A stretch of 64,000 nucleotides of DNA, taken from positions 1 through 64,000 of the forward strand of contig CAMNII010000007.1 of the NCBI GenBank assembly GCA_946540435.1, given 5' to 3'. The notes under the pieces were generated by a model, which was not told the DNA's origin, did no database searches, and saw only the letters and a list, made by a program, of their open reading frames with translations. The translations under genes were made by a program, and so were the position numbers. Positions 28,457 to 36,933 of the stretch are shown in pieces. This stretch comes from an uncultured Prevotella sp. GTDB taxonomy: Bacteria; Bacteroidota; Bacteroidia; Bacteroidales; Bacteroidaceae. The stretch's first letter is position 1. Each line of letters starts with the position of its first letter.

Positions 28457-29563
28457 CTAAAGACCAAAGTGGAGGGATTCACAAGGTCTTGACACCAATG
28501 CCACATGTCCCATTGTACGCCGCAGGTTCAACTCTACACAGGGATGCAACTGATAAAGGTGCTGGGTCTCACAACCGCCATCAACGACCATCATGTCGAC
28601 ACCAAACGGACCCTTGTAGAAGGGAAGGATTTCCTTTTCTGCCAGGTATTCGATGGCCATACGGACGGTTTGCAGCAGAGAGGCTGGAAGATAACTGGTG
28701 AGGACTTCCATCTTTGCCTCCTCCGATGCCACCCTGTTGCCTGTGTAGGCTCCATGGCGCGTGTCGAAGAGGGAAAGCCCACAATAACGTCCATGCTGAA
28801 ACTCCATGGCGAAATCCATTACCCGCGGATAGAGGGGCTCAAGCATGACACTCCCCTGCTGCGCAATGACTCGCCGCGCCCATGCCTGCTGACGCTGCCA
28901 GTCGGCTGGGGTTTGCAGAAAGCGTACGCCGCGTCCTGTTGAGCTCCATGGAGACTTGGCCACAAAGGCGCTGGCTTTTGGAAAGCGCTTCTTCATTTGC
29001 TCTATCGTAAAGGCGTCAGGTGATGACAACTCTGTTGCCTCGCCTACCAAGAGCGAAGAAGAAGGACACCGACCCGTTTCCTCTGCAGCAGAGGAGACAG
29101 CCGTCGACAACCACGAAGCATCCGTAAGGAAAGGGAGGAAGCGTGTCGCGGCAAACCTGCGATGGCTCATCAGCCGAATAGTTTGCAGCCACTCGTCGGA
29201 AGGAGCAAGATGTGACAGATGGACACGCTTCAACAGACCTGCCACGGCTCTGTCCCACCCCCAGGGTTCCACACGGTCAATCCTTCGTCTCTGTTCCACG
29301 TCTGCGGCCAAAGCCTTTGCCGTCAGGAAGAATACATCATTGCGAGGGAAAGAAACGCCATCTCTGACATCGAAAAGACCCCCGTCATCGACAAAAGCAG
29401 CATCGTCAACAAGTACCACATCGCCTGGCTGAGCCCACAACGCCGGCAGGCCTCCCAGTCGCCGTTGCAAGTCGCGGGCAGCCTTGGGCGGTGTGAAGTT
29501 CTCGAGATTTGCTGCCAAGGCAATGTCGTGGCCGGGATTGAAGATATGTAGCGTGGCACTCAT
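28457..29563 (-). CDS. ATP-grasp-like protein of unknown substrate
   Basis: 368 residues from the ATG at 29563 (SATLHIFNPGHDIALAANL). I do not know a named family. The C-terminal half looks like ATP-grasp: a flexible glycine loop with lysine (K203 in AKSPWSSTGRGVRF), a conserved acidic strand (GPFGVDMMVV), and a metal-binding-like strand with E344, N346 and R348 (HPCVELNLRRTMGH). Such enzymes join an amine to an acyl-phosphate. The N terminus carries an unusual FNPGHD motif. It is the last gene of the packed set starting with the sigma factor, 25 bp after the P-type ATPase. Fold assignment is from motif spacing only. Confidence 0.65.
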   Translation of the reverse strand: MSATLHIFNPGHDIALAANLENFTPPKAARDLQRRLGGLPALWAQPGDVVLVDDAAFVDDGGLFDVRDGVSFPRNDVFFLTAKALAADVEQRRRIDRVEPWGWDRAVAGLLKRVHLSHLAPSDEWLQTIRLMSHRRFAATRFLPFLTDASWLSTAVSSAAEETGRCPSSSLLVGEATELSSPDAFTIEQMKKRFPKASAFVAKSPWSSTGRGVRFLQTPADWQRQQAWARRVIAQQGSVMLEPLYPRVMDFAMEFQHGRYCGLSLFDTRHGAYTGNRVASEEAKMEVLTSYLPASLLQTVRMAIEYLAEKEILPFYKGPFGVDMMVVDGGCETQHLYQLHPCVELNLRRTMGHVALVSRPCESLHFGL

Positions 29564-29588
29564 GAGAAGAACGGCGTTCAAGGTATTG

Positions 29589-31466
29589 CTAAGCCCATTT
29601 CAGTCGGAGGCTGTTCATGACCACGCTCACTGAGCTCATGGCCATCAGTGCGCTGGCCCACATGGGCGATATCTGGAAATGACAGACGGGATAGAGCACA
29701 CCGGCTGCCAAGGGGATGCAGACGATATTATATACGAAGGCCCAGAACAGGTTCTGACGAACCATACGCACCGTCTTGCGGGAGAGGTCGACAGCGTCGG
29801 AGAGACGGCGCAGGTCGGTGCCGACAAGCGTCACCTGTGCCACCTCCATGGCGACATCCGTCCCCATTCCCATCGCGATGCTCACATCGGCAGTAGCGAG
29901 GGCCTGTGCATCGTTCACGCCATCGCCGACCATCGCCACGCAATGGCCTGAGGACTGCAGGTGGCGCACCAGATCCTCCTTATCCTGAGGCTTTACCTGG
30001 CTGCGGTAGCTGTCGACGCCAGCCTCATGAGCAACAGTTGCCACTGCTTCGGCACTGTCGCCGCTCATCAGATGCAGGGAAATACCTTGACGCTGCAGCA
30101 TCTCAACAGCTTCGCGGGCATGAGGTTTGAGCTGTTCATGGGCAGCCTGCGCACCAGCTGTCAAGGCTGAGGGCATGGTGAGGGTGCCGGTCTTGTCGAT
30201 AACGATGGCATCGACTTTTCGCATCAGCTCCAGAGCAGTAGCATCCTTCACGAGAATGTTTTTCTCTGCCGCCTTACCGATTCCCACCATCATCGCCATC
30301 GGCGTTGCCAACCCCATTGCACAGGGACAAGCAATGATGAGGACAGAAACTGCAGAGAGTATGGCATGCGGCAGCTGGCTGATGCCCCCGATTGCCACCC
30401 ATAGCAAAGCTGTGAGCACGGCAACCGCAGCCACGGCAGGAACGAAGAAAAGAGCTATACGGTCAACGATATGCTCAACAGGTGCCTTGGAACGCTGCGC
30501 CTGTTCTACCATCGCAATCATGTTGGCCAGCAGTGTGTCGCTTCCCACCTGTTCGGCACGGAAACGCAGAACGCCCTTACTCACGAGCGTTCCGGCGAGC
30601 ACCCTGTCGCCTACCCCATGGCTGACGCCTGCCGACTCTCCCGTTATCATGCTCTCATCAATGAGCGTGTCTCCGCTGAGAACAGTACCGTCAACAGGTA
30701 TCTTTCCTCCCTGACGGACTTCAATCACATCGCCACGCTGCAATGCCGCAAGGGGCGTCTCAACCAATTCGTCACCATCCACGCGAAGAGCCTTCTTCGG
30801 AGCCAGTTCCATCAGCGAGCGAATGGCAGAGGCAGTCCCTTTCTTGGCTCGTTCCTCAAGTACCTTTCCTGTCAACACAAATGAGATGATCATCACAGCG
30901 GCATCAAAATAGGTGTGCCACTCCATGCCACGCGAGGTCCATACGGCGTCGCCGAAAAAGGTATTGAACGTGCTGAAGAGGAATGCCGTGGCAGTGGACA
31001 GGGTTACGAGCGTGTCCATATTGGCAGAGCCATGACACACCTGTCGCCAGGCAGAGATATAGAACTGCCTGCCACACAACAGTATGTTTGCAAGGGCAAG
31101 CAGGAGCATGGTCTGGTTGCGGTCGGCCCCGCAGTCTATCCACCCCATCGACAAGGCCATCGTCAGTAAGGCGAAGCCCCATGAGAGGAACATGCGGCCG
31201 ACAAGAGTGCGAAAAGCGCGTCGCTCTTCGGCTTCTATGTCGCGATCTGTTTCTATCACGAGATCATAGCCGATGTTTCCTACGGCTTCTTTCATCTGGT
31301 CGAGGGTGATGATGTCGGGATCATAAGTGACGGTGGCTGTCCGCGTAGACAGGCTGACAGAAGCATCGGCAATACCGCCGAGCCCGCGCAGGCACCGTTC
31401 CACATTGGCTGAGCAGGCAGCGCAGCCCATCCCCAGCACGGCTATTGACTGAGTCTTTTTTTCCAT
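29589..31466 (-). CDS. Heavy-metal P-type ATPase lacking the N domain
   Basis: 625 residues from the ATG at 31466. It has one HMA domain with the metal site GMGCAACSA (C15, C18), the transmembrane helices, actuator motif TGESAGV (about 275), the metal-transport motif ACPCAMG (380-382), phosphorylation motif DKTGTLT (D424), MSGD (467-470) and hinge GDGVND (514-519), as in Cu+ exporters. Oddly, only about 40 residues separate DKTGTLT from MSGD, against about 130-140 in CopA; the whole nucleotide-binding domain with its SEHPL-type histidine is gone, without any frameshift. So it may not bind ATP in the normal way. It is 5 bp after the S24/S26-like gene. Confidence 0.85.
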   Translation of the reverse strand: MEKKTQSIAVLGMGCAACSANVERCLRGLGGIADASVSLSTRTATVTYDPDIITLDQMKEAVGNIGYDLVIETDRDIEAEERRAFRTLVGRMFLSWGFALLTMALSMGWIDCGADRNQTMLLLALANILLCGRQFYISAWRQVCHGSANMDTLVTLSTATAFLFSTFNTFFGDAVWTSRGMEWHTYFDAAVMIISFVLTGKVLEERAKKGTASAIRSLMELAPKKALRVDGDELVETPLAALQRGDVIEVRQGGKIPVDGTVLSGDTLIDESMITGESAGVSHGVGDRVLAGTLVSKGVLRFRAEQVGSDTLLANMIAMVEQAQRSKAPVEHIVDRIALFFVPAVAAVAVLTALLWVAIGGISQLPHAILSAVSVLIIACPCAMGLATPMAMMVGIGKAAEKNILVKDATALELMRKVDAIVIDKTGTLTMPSALTAGAQAAHEQLKPHAREAVEMLQRQGISLHLMSGDSAEAVATVAHEAGVDSYRSQVKPQDKEDLVRHLQSSGHCVAMVGDGVNDAQALATADVSIAMGMGTDVAMEVAQVTLVGTDLRRLSDAVDLSRKTVRMVRQNLFWAFVYNIVCIPLAAGVLYPVCHFQISPMWASALMAMSSVSVVMNSLRLKWA

Positions 31467-31471
31467 GGATA

Positions 31472-31951
31472 TCAATGCAGATGTCGATATATATATAATA
31501 TGTACCTGCGAAGGAAGAGTGTGTGCATCCAGAAAAAGGAGTAGCAGCGCCAGCGCCAGCCATCGGTGCGGTCGAGCCTGCTGCTGCCCTTCCGATAGAA
31601 GCCGACCACGGCACCACAGATGTCGCTCTGCAGACAATGCTCATAGCTGCGGCGCGGATTGCCGTCGCCCAAGAGCGTCACCTGATTGCCTTCTATGCGA
31701 TAGATGCGATGGAGCACGAAGAAGCCCTCGGAGATTTCCGCGAGTACAGGGTCGCCGACTTTCGGATTAGAGGGACGTATGAGCACGGCCTTGTCGCGAC
31801 CGTCTTCAAGGAACGGACGCATGCTGACGCCACGAAGGTTGATGGTGACCGTATGGCCTTCGTTCAGAAGTTTCACCACTTCGGGAAGAAACTGGGCATT
31901 CTGAAACTGCACCTCGCGGGTTTCTGGCTGCAAGCTATGTTGTTGTGGCAT
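31472..31951 (-). CDS. S24/S26-like signal-peptidase-fold protein
   Basis: 159 residues. The serine nucleophile is in RGVSMRPFLEDGRD (Ser43), and the second conserved segment is FFVLHRIYRIEGNQVTLLGDGN (His81), the pattern of signal peptidases with a Ser-His arrangement rather than Ser-Lys. The last 35 residues (WRWRCYSFFWMHTLFLRRY) are aromatic and basic and may sit on the membrane. There is no N-terminal membrane anchor and no DNA-binding domain, so it is not LexA. Beside the HprK-like gene it looks like a dedicated processing protease (inference). Confidence 0.78.
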   Translation of the reverse strand: MPQQHSLQPETREVQFQNAQFLPEVVKLLNEGHTVTINLRGVSMRPFLEDGRDKAVLIRPSNPKVGDPVLAEISEGFFVLHRIYRIEGNQVTLLGDGNPRRSYEHCLQSDICGAVVGFYRKGSSRLDRTDGWRWRCYSFFWMHTLFLRRYILYIYRHLH

Positions 31952-31973
31952 ACGATGGCTGTACGTTGTGTTT

Positions 31974-32915
31974 CTACTGTTTGCGGGCTATGGTGTCGTG
32001 ACATACGATGGCGGCGTCACGGTCGGGCAGGCAGTGGAGGACATAGATCGGTATTCTCTCGATCAGATGGCTCACGGTCTGGCATACGCTTTCAAAGACT
32101 GCCGTATCCCACTTCATCGTCGAGCAGGCTGGCAGCAATGCTGCAAACGCATCGATGGGTTGGAATCGTTCCACGCGGTTTTCCTTTGCCCTTTCGATAA
32201 GGGTGAGGGCCCCCAAGGGTGCAACGATATTACGGTAGCAAGGGGTCTTGCCGCTCCATGGGCTTCCGAAAATATAGGCTTTCCCGTCGTCGAGGATACG
32301 TACTATAGGATTGTCGTCATTCATCAAGTCGCAGTCGGGAATATGGTTCAACCATAAATTCACATGAGTCGACTTTCCCGTCCCGCTCTTGGCTGTGAAA
32401 GCATAGCCATGTCCTTCGTGGCGTACGAGTGAGGCATGGATCAGGAGTGTCTGCCGTCGGCTTGCCGCAAAGGCGTAGGCCAACATGAGTGCATTGTTGA
32501 GTCCGAAGGTGCGCATGCGGAAGTCCCCGTTGAGAGCGCAGCGGCAGTCGGCAAAGGTGCTGTCGGTGATGAGCAGGCTGCAGTCGTTGCCGCGGATGTC
32601 GCGGATGATATACTGATAGCCTCCGTCGGGCAGGCGGTCTACGCGCGTGATGCCGTTGCCGGTGTCGAAATCGCGGATATGCTCACGCACGTCTTTCGGG
32701 ACTGGTCGCAGGGTATCGTCGACGGTCATCCTGAAGAGCATGGGCGCGTTTTCTGGAGATTCGACGCTTTCCGGCCATGCCGCTGACGGTAACCTCCCAC
32801 CTTGCAGAAGGAAAGTTCGGAACGACGGCAGCAGCGTCCAGAACGAGCTGTCATCGCCCCTGTAGGCTATCTCTACGCGATGACCGGCAATACAATACTG
32901 TTGCGACGTGCTCAT
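31974..32915 (-). CDS. HprK/PEPCK-like kinase
   Basis: 313 residues. The C-terminal half shows a P-loop AKSGTGKSTHVNLWL (178-183), then LMNDDNPIVR and GSPWSGKTPCYRN, the layout of HPr kinase/PEP-carboxykinase-like ATPases found in Bacteroidetes and in some peptide-biosynthesis clusters. There is no HPr or PTS gene in the window, so the target is not HPr. The N-terminal 140 residues are a separate strand-rich domain. It overlaps the preceding gene by 4 bp and lies 22 bp before the S24/S26-like protease. Confidence 0.75.
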   Translation of the reverse strand: MSTSQQYCIAGHRVEIAYRGDDSSFWTLLPSFRTFLLQGGRLPSAAWPESVESPENAPMLFRMTVDDTLRPVPKDVREHIRDFDTGNGITRVDRLPDGGYQYIIRDIRGNDCSLLITDSTFADCRCALNGDFRMRTFGLNNALMLAYAFAASRRQTLLIHASLVRHEGHGYAFTAKSGTGKSTHVNLWLNHIPDCDLMNDDNPIVRILDDGKAYIFGSPWSGKTPCYRNIVAPLGALTLIERAKENRVERFQPIDAFAALLPACSTMKWDTAVFESVCQTVSHLIERIPIYVLHCLPDRDAAIVCHDTIARKQ

Positions 32916-33532
32916 TTTGCATTCCGCTCTTTTTGTTGCTGTCGTTTCTGCTCACGAATAGTGGCTTTATTGGCAGCCTTACGCTCGGCTTTTGCCTGCT
33001 TGATGTTTCGTTTGTTGGCTTTCTTCTCGGCTTTGGCCTTCTTGCGCAATTCTTTCTGCTCAGCTTTCCAGACAGCATCCTTCTTGATGACACTCTCGTC
33101 TGCAGGCACGGCAGTAAACTTAAAGGCATCTGCGGTGATGAAGTTCACGATATAGTGTTTCTGCTCTTCACCCTTCTTTTTCTTGGGGTTGGTGTAGCGT
33201 TTCTTCAGTTTGAGGTAACGCTTCTCGAGTTTCTCCTTCTTTCCGCTGAAGCTGACCATCGTGACGGCATTCTCCACACCTTCCTTGCGCATGTGCTCAC
33301 GCAACTGATAGGAATAGGAGTCGCGGCTATAGAGAAATCCGCTTTTGAGGATGAAGGCGGAGTCGAGTTCCTGGATGTCGGTAATGTATACGACATCAGA
33401 GTCGAACGTTGTGGCAAATCCGAAAATATATACCTTATTCTGATCTTCCGGGGTGGTGTTCTTTTTCTTTGCCGGTGCTGCCACGGTAGCAAGGAAGGCC
33501 AGCACGACGAGCAGTAAACTCTTGAGTTTCAT
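32912..33532 (-). CDS. Lys-rich exported protein
   Basis: 206 residues from the ATG at 33532. A signal peptide is clear (KLKSLLLVVLAFLATVAAPA). Residues 25-130 form a small globular region (KVYIFGFATTFDSDVVYITD). The C-terminal 60 residues are almost pure Lys/Ala/Arg/Glu/Gln helix (RKKAKAEKKANKRNIKQAKA). I recognise no family. It overlaps the HprK-like gene by 4 bp and lies 24 bp after the sigma factor gene. It could be the exported partner or substrate of the neighbouring enzymes, but nothing in the sequence proves this. Confidence 0.75.
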   Translation of the reverse strand: MKLKSLLLVVLAFLATVAAPAKKKNTTPEDQNKVYIFGFATTFDSDVVYITDIQELDSAFILKSGFLYSRDSYSYQLREHMRKEGVENAVTMVSFSGKKEKLEKRYLKLKKRYTNPKKKKGEEQKHYIVNFITADAFKFTAVPADESVIKKDAVWKAEQKELRKKAKAEKKANKRNIKQAKAERKAANKATIREQKRQQQKERNAK

Positions 33533-33556
33533 TTTTCTCACTTATATTTGTAGATA

Positions 33557-34243
33557 TTATTGTTTTCGGAGGCGCATGGCGCGAAGGGCTTTGTTGCGTA
33601 TCTGTCTGGCACGCTCCCGCTTGATGCCCAGTTCCTGGGCCACCTCGGCAAGTGTGGCCTGCTCACGGCCGATGCCATAGACGGCGGCGACCACAGCTTT
33701 CTCCCGCTCATTCAGGCGGTCCATGCGTCTGACCATCTCGTCGACAGCCAGGGCATGCTCCACCCCGCTGTCTGAGGCAGGCACCTCGTCGTCGGGCATG
33801 ATGTCGAGCATGGTCAGCCGGTCGTTACGGCGGAGGGGTGCATCGACCGACATCGAACGCAGCGGCGGGGTTAGCGTAGGCTGCATCTGTTCGATGAGTT
33901 TGGTGATGTGTTTGCGGATCAGACGGTCGGCCTGCGGAGCCAGCGTCCCTTCCTGCCAGTTTGTCACAGCCTGTATCAGTCCGATGTTGCCTTCATTGAT
34001 CAGGTCGGCCAGGCTGACACCCTGCCCGTCGTATTGCCGTGCTATGGCGACGACGAGTCTGAGATTACCTGTGACAAGACGGTCAACGGCCTGCCGGCTG
34101 CCCTGCTTAGCCTGCACAAGCAACTCGCGCTCTTCCTCACGGCCGAGCACTTCGTGGCGGTTCAGCTCATCGAAATACATATCGAGCACGCTGCCGTCTT
34201 CGCTACTGAGGGGTTTCTTGGTCTTTGTCTGTTTCATACGCAT
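33557..34243 (-). CDS. Small sigma-70 family factor, RpoD-like
   Basis: 228 residues from the ATG at 34243; an upstream TTG at 34258 lies inside the promoter. Region 1.2/2.1 is DMYFDELNRHEVLGREEERELL; region 2 is VTGNLRLVVAIARQYDGQG and DLINEGNIGLIQAV; region 3 is short; region 4 is EREKAVVAAVYG and AQELGIKRERARQIRNKAL. The layout resembles RpoD of Bacteroidetes but is about 60 residues shorter, and in region 2.4 the residues KFSTYATWWIRQAI normally seen are replaced (TLAPQADRLIRKHITKLI), so promoter choice may differ. It is the first gene of the set ending at 28457. Confidence 0.88.
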   Translation of the reverse strand: MRMKQTKTKKPLSSEDGSVLDMYFDELNRHEVLGREEERELLVQAKQGSRQAVDRLVTGNLRLVVAIARQYDGQGVSLADLINEGNIGLIQAVTNWQEGTLAPQADRLIRKHITKLIEQMQPTLTPPLRSMSVDAPLRRNDRLTMLDIMPDDEVPASDSGVEHALAVDEMVRRMDRLNEREKAVVAAVYGIGREQATLAEVAQELGIKRERARQIRNKALRAMRLRKQ

Positions 34244-34255
34244 GCGTTTCTTTTG

Positions 34256-34287
34256 CAAAATTACGAAGTTTGCCCGACATCACCAAA
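34256..34287 (-). promoter_or_regulatory. Promoter of the sigma-factor gene set
   Basis: On the minus strand TTTG (34284-34287), 20 bp, TAATTTTG (34256-34263), 13 bp before the ATG. It is the only consensus promoter I find upstream of the six tightly packed genes. Confidence 0.65.
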
Positions 34288-34319
34288 TTTGTCGCTCTAA
34301 AAGAAGTTAAGATGCCAAA

Positions 34320-34370
34320 AGAAAGGGCAAAAGCACCATGACGGATTGTCCGTCCCCGGTGCTTTTGCCC
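34320..34370 (-). terminator. Terminator after the HtrA gene
   Basis: Arms 34325-34337 and 34358-34370 form a perfect 13-bp stem (GGTGCTTTTGCCC). On the minus strand it is followed by TTTCTTTTGG, just past the HtrA stop. Confidence 0.7.
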
Positions 34371-34409
34371 TATGACTACCGCCCTGTTGGCGGCTGTTCT
34401 GTGGTCGTA

Positions 34410-35879
34410 TTAGTTTCCTTGACCCACCTCGACAGCGAAATAGCCTTTCTTTCCGGTAGGCCATACGCCCTTGATGATGAGTACAGGTTCCTTGCTCGTG
34501 GATGCCTCACGGACAACGTTCTGGAGGTCCTCAATGGTCTTCATCGGCACATCGTTCACCTGCTGGATGATAAAGCCCTTACTGATGCCCTTGTCCTTCA
34601 GTGCGCCGGCATCTACCTTCAGCACTTCCAGTCCGTAGCTGATGCCCAACTGCTTCTTCTGGGCCTCGGTAACCTCGCGGAAGTTGCCGCCGAGGACGTC
34701 GAGGTCAGCCTGTTTCACGATCTTGGTATTGCCCTGGGCATTCTTCAGGGTTACCGTGGCGGTTTGCTTCTTCTTGTCGCGCAGATAGGTGAGCGTGACC
34801 TTGTCGCCAGGACGTTTGCTAGCCATCACTTCGGTGAGCTCGGCAAACTTCGTGACATTCTTGCCGTCGATGGCGATAATGGCATCGCCCTCCTTCACGC
34901 CGGCCTCCTCGGCAGCACTTTCCTTGTCCACCTCAGCGACGTATACGCCATCGTTGGTGCCCAGGTCAATCTCGTTACCCTTTTCCTTCTCACTGTCGAG
35001 ATACTTACGTACGTCATTGCCGCGAATACCCAGCAGCGCACGCTGAACGGTTCCGTACTCCTTCAGGTCGGCAACGACCTTGTTCATGATGGTGGTAGGA
35101 ATGGCAAAACCGTAGCCGGCATAGGAACCGGTCTGCGAGTAGAGCATGGCATTGATGCCGATGAGCTCACCCTGTACGTTCACCAGCGCACCTCCGGAAT
35201 TACCGGCATTGATGGCGGCATCGGTCTGGATAAACGACTCCACGTTGTTGGCACCCAGCGTACGTGCCTTGGCAGAGATGATACCGGCTGTCACCGTGCT
35301 GTTCAGTCCAAAGGGATTACCCACGGCAATCACCCACTCGCCTACTTTCACGCGGTCGGAGTCGCCCACGGGCAGCGTAGGCAGGTTCTTGCCGTCGATC
35401 TTGATCAGTGCAAGGTCTGTAGTCTCGTCAGTACCGATGATACGGGCAGAGAACTCGCGGTTGTCGTTGAGCGTCACCGTCAGCTCGTCGGCTCCTGCCA
35501 CCACGTGGTTGTTGGTAACGATATATCCGTCGGCAGAGATGATGACACCCGAGCCGGTGGCTGTCTTCTTCTGGGTAGGCACCTGGCGCTGCTGTTGCTG
35601 GCGGCCACCGGGGTTACCGAAGAAGCCGAAGGGGTCGAAGAAGTCGAACGGACTCTCCACGGTCACCGTCTGCATCTTTGAATTCTGCACGAATTTAATG
35701 TGGACAACGGCTGGCAGCGCTTTCTCTGCAGCATAGGTCAGGTCTACCGGCTGTCCGGCAGCCATCAGTTCCACCTTCGTGGTCGGCGTAACGGCGTTTG
35801 CCTTGTAGAAGGCACCTGCTGAGCATACCAGCGCAGCGACACTCATCAGACTAACGAAAATTCTTGAAAACTTGTTCAT
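34410..35879 (-). CDS. HtrA/DegQ-type periplasmic serine protease
   Basis: 489 residues. Signal segment NKFSRIFVSLMSVAALVCSAG; trypsin-like domain with H in IVTNNHVVAG, D in ETTDLALIKID and S in NAGNSGGALVN; then two PDZ domains (about 290-370 with GVYVAEVDKESAAEEAGVKE, and about 395-480 with DAGALKDKGISKGFII). It degrades or refolds damaged envelope proteins. Its own terminator and a TATTTTTG box upstream make it a single-gene unit. Confidence 0.95.
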   Translation of the reverse strand: MNKFSRIFVSLMSVAALVCSAGAFYKANAVTPTTKVELMAAGQPVDLTYAAEKALPAVVHIKFVQNSKMQTVTVESPFDFFDPFGFFGNPGGRQQQQRQVPTQKKTATGSGVIISADGYIVTNNHVVAGADELTVTLNDNREFSARIIGTDETTDLALIKIDGKNLPTLPVGDSDRVKVGEWVIAVGNPFGLNSTVTAGIISAKARTLGANNVESFIQTDAAINAGNSGGALVNVQGELIGINAMLYSQTGSYAGYGFAIPTTIMNKVVADLKEYGTVQRALLGIRGNDVRKYLDSEKEKGNEIDLGTNDGVYVAEVDKESAAEEAGVKEGDAIIAIDGKNVTKFAELTEVMASKRPGDKVTLTYLRDKKKQTATVTLKNAQGNTKIVKQADLDVLGGNFREVTEAQKKQLGISYGLEVLKVDAGALKDKGISKGFIIQQVNDVPMKTIEDLQNVVREASTSKEPVLIIKGVWPTGKKGYFAVEVGQGN

Positions 35880-35939
35880 CTTTTATTATCCTTTCTTTTT
35901 TATTTATTGTTTTGATTTCTGTTTTTTTGAAACGCACTG

Positions 35940-35947
35940 CAAAAATA
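35940..35947 (-). promoter_or_regulatory. -7 box of the HtrA gene
   Basis: TATTTTTG on the minus strand, 60 bp before the HtrA ATG. No clear -33 element. Confidence 0.4.
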
Positions 35948-36010
35948 GGCGCAAAAAATGTTAATCTGCCATTTTGACATGTAACTTTATCCCATTTTAA
36001 CAATCACTGG

Positions 36011-36069
36011 AGTTGAATTAACGGGCTTAAAGAAACACAGGGCTTTTTTTTACAATTCTTAATTCAACT
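36011..36069. repeat. 11-bp inverted repeat upstream of pyrK
   Basis: AGTTGAATTAA (36011-36021) and TTAATTCAACT (36059-36069) are perfectly complementary, 37 bp apart, between the htrA and pyrK promoters. The spacing is too wide for a simple operator; it could fold in a transcript or bind a dimer with looping. Confidence 0.35.
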
Positions 36070-36111
36070 TAATTATTAGGCCGATTATTTCTGTTTCTCT
36101 TTCTTTTTGCG

Positions 36112-36119
36112 TAAATTTG
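36112..36119 (+). promoter_or_regulatory. -7 box of pyrK-pyrD
   Basis: TAAATTTG on the plus strand, 35 bp before the pyrK ATG. Confidence 0.45.
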
Positions 36120-36153
36120 TCAGTTGAAATGAACTAACACCGACTGTCTGACA

Positions 36154-36933
36154 ATGAAGAAACAACTCTTGGACCTCACGCTCACGGCAAAGGAATGGCT
36201 TACCGACCGCCACGTACTGCTGAAACTCACCCATGAGCAGCCGCTGCCCGATGCTGTCCCCGGCCAGTTCGCCGAGGTGCGCATCGATGGCGAGCCCGCC
36301 ACTCTCCTTCGCCGTCCGATTTCAATCTGTAATATCGACCGCCAGCGCAACGAGCTATGGCTCCTCGTGGCCACCATCGGCAACGGGACACGCCGCCTGG
36401 GACGACTTGACATCGGCGACAGGCTCAACCTCCTGCTACCCCTGGGGAAGGGGTTCACCATCCCTACGGCCCTCTCCCACCCCACACCCCTGCTCATCGG
36501 TGGCGGCGTGGGAATGGCTCCGATGTATTTCCTCGGCAAGACCATGAGCCAGCAGGGACTCAAGCCCTCATTCCTGCTCGGAGCCCGGACGGCATCCGAC
36601 ATTTTGCTGGCCGACGAGTTCAGCAAGCTCGGACCCGTCTATGTCACCACCGAAGACGGCACGATGGGCGAGAAAGGGTTCGTCACCAACCATTCCATCC
36701 TCGGACGCGAGCAGTTCGGATATATCGCCACATGCGGTCCCAAGCCCATGATGGTCGCCGTGGCCCGCTATGCCCGCCAGCATGGCGTCGGCTGTGAGGC
36801 ATCCCTTGAGAACATGATGGCCTGCGGGCTGGGTGCCTGCCTGTGCTGTGTGGAAAAGACAACGAAGGGTAACCTGTGCGTCTGCAAGGAAGGACCCGTA
36901 TTCAACATCAACGATTTACTATGGCAGATTTAA
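36154..36933 (+). CDS. pyrK: Dihydroorotate dehydrogenase electron-transfer subunit
   Basis: 259 residues. FAD-binding barrel with [15 protein letters not shown]-binding region with [15 protein letters not shown], and the C-terminal [2Fe-2S] cysteines in [17 protein letters not shown] and the closing [10 protein letters not shown]. It passes electrons from dihydroorotate to NAD+ as partner of PyrD (class 1B). It overlaps pyrD by 13 bp. Confidence 0.95.
   Translation: MKKQLLDLTLTAKEWLTDRHVLLKLTHEQPLPDAVPGQFAEVRIDGEPATLLRRPISICNIDRQRNELWLLVATIGNGTRRLGRLDIGDRLNLLLPLGKGFTIPTALSHPTPLLIGGGVGMAPMYFLGKTMSQQGLKPSFLLGARTASDILLADEFSKLGPVYVTTEDGTMGEKGFVTNHSILGREQFGYIATCGPKPMMVAVARYARQHGVGCEASLENMMACGLGACLCCVEKTTKGNLCVCKEGPVFNINDLLWQI

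Noticed and set aside
34338-35681. 447-codon ORF opposite the HtrA gene
   Set aside because: Antisense shadow; composition mirrors the protease codons.
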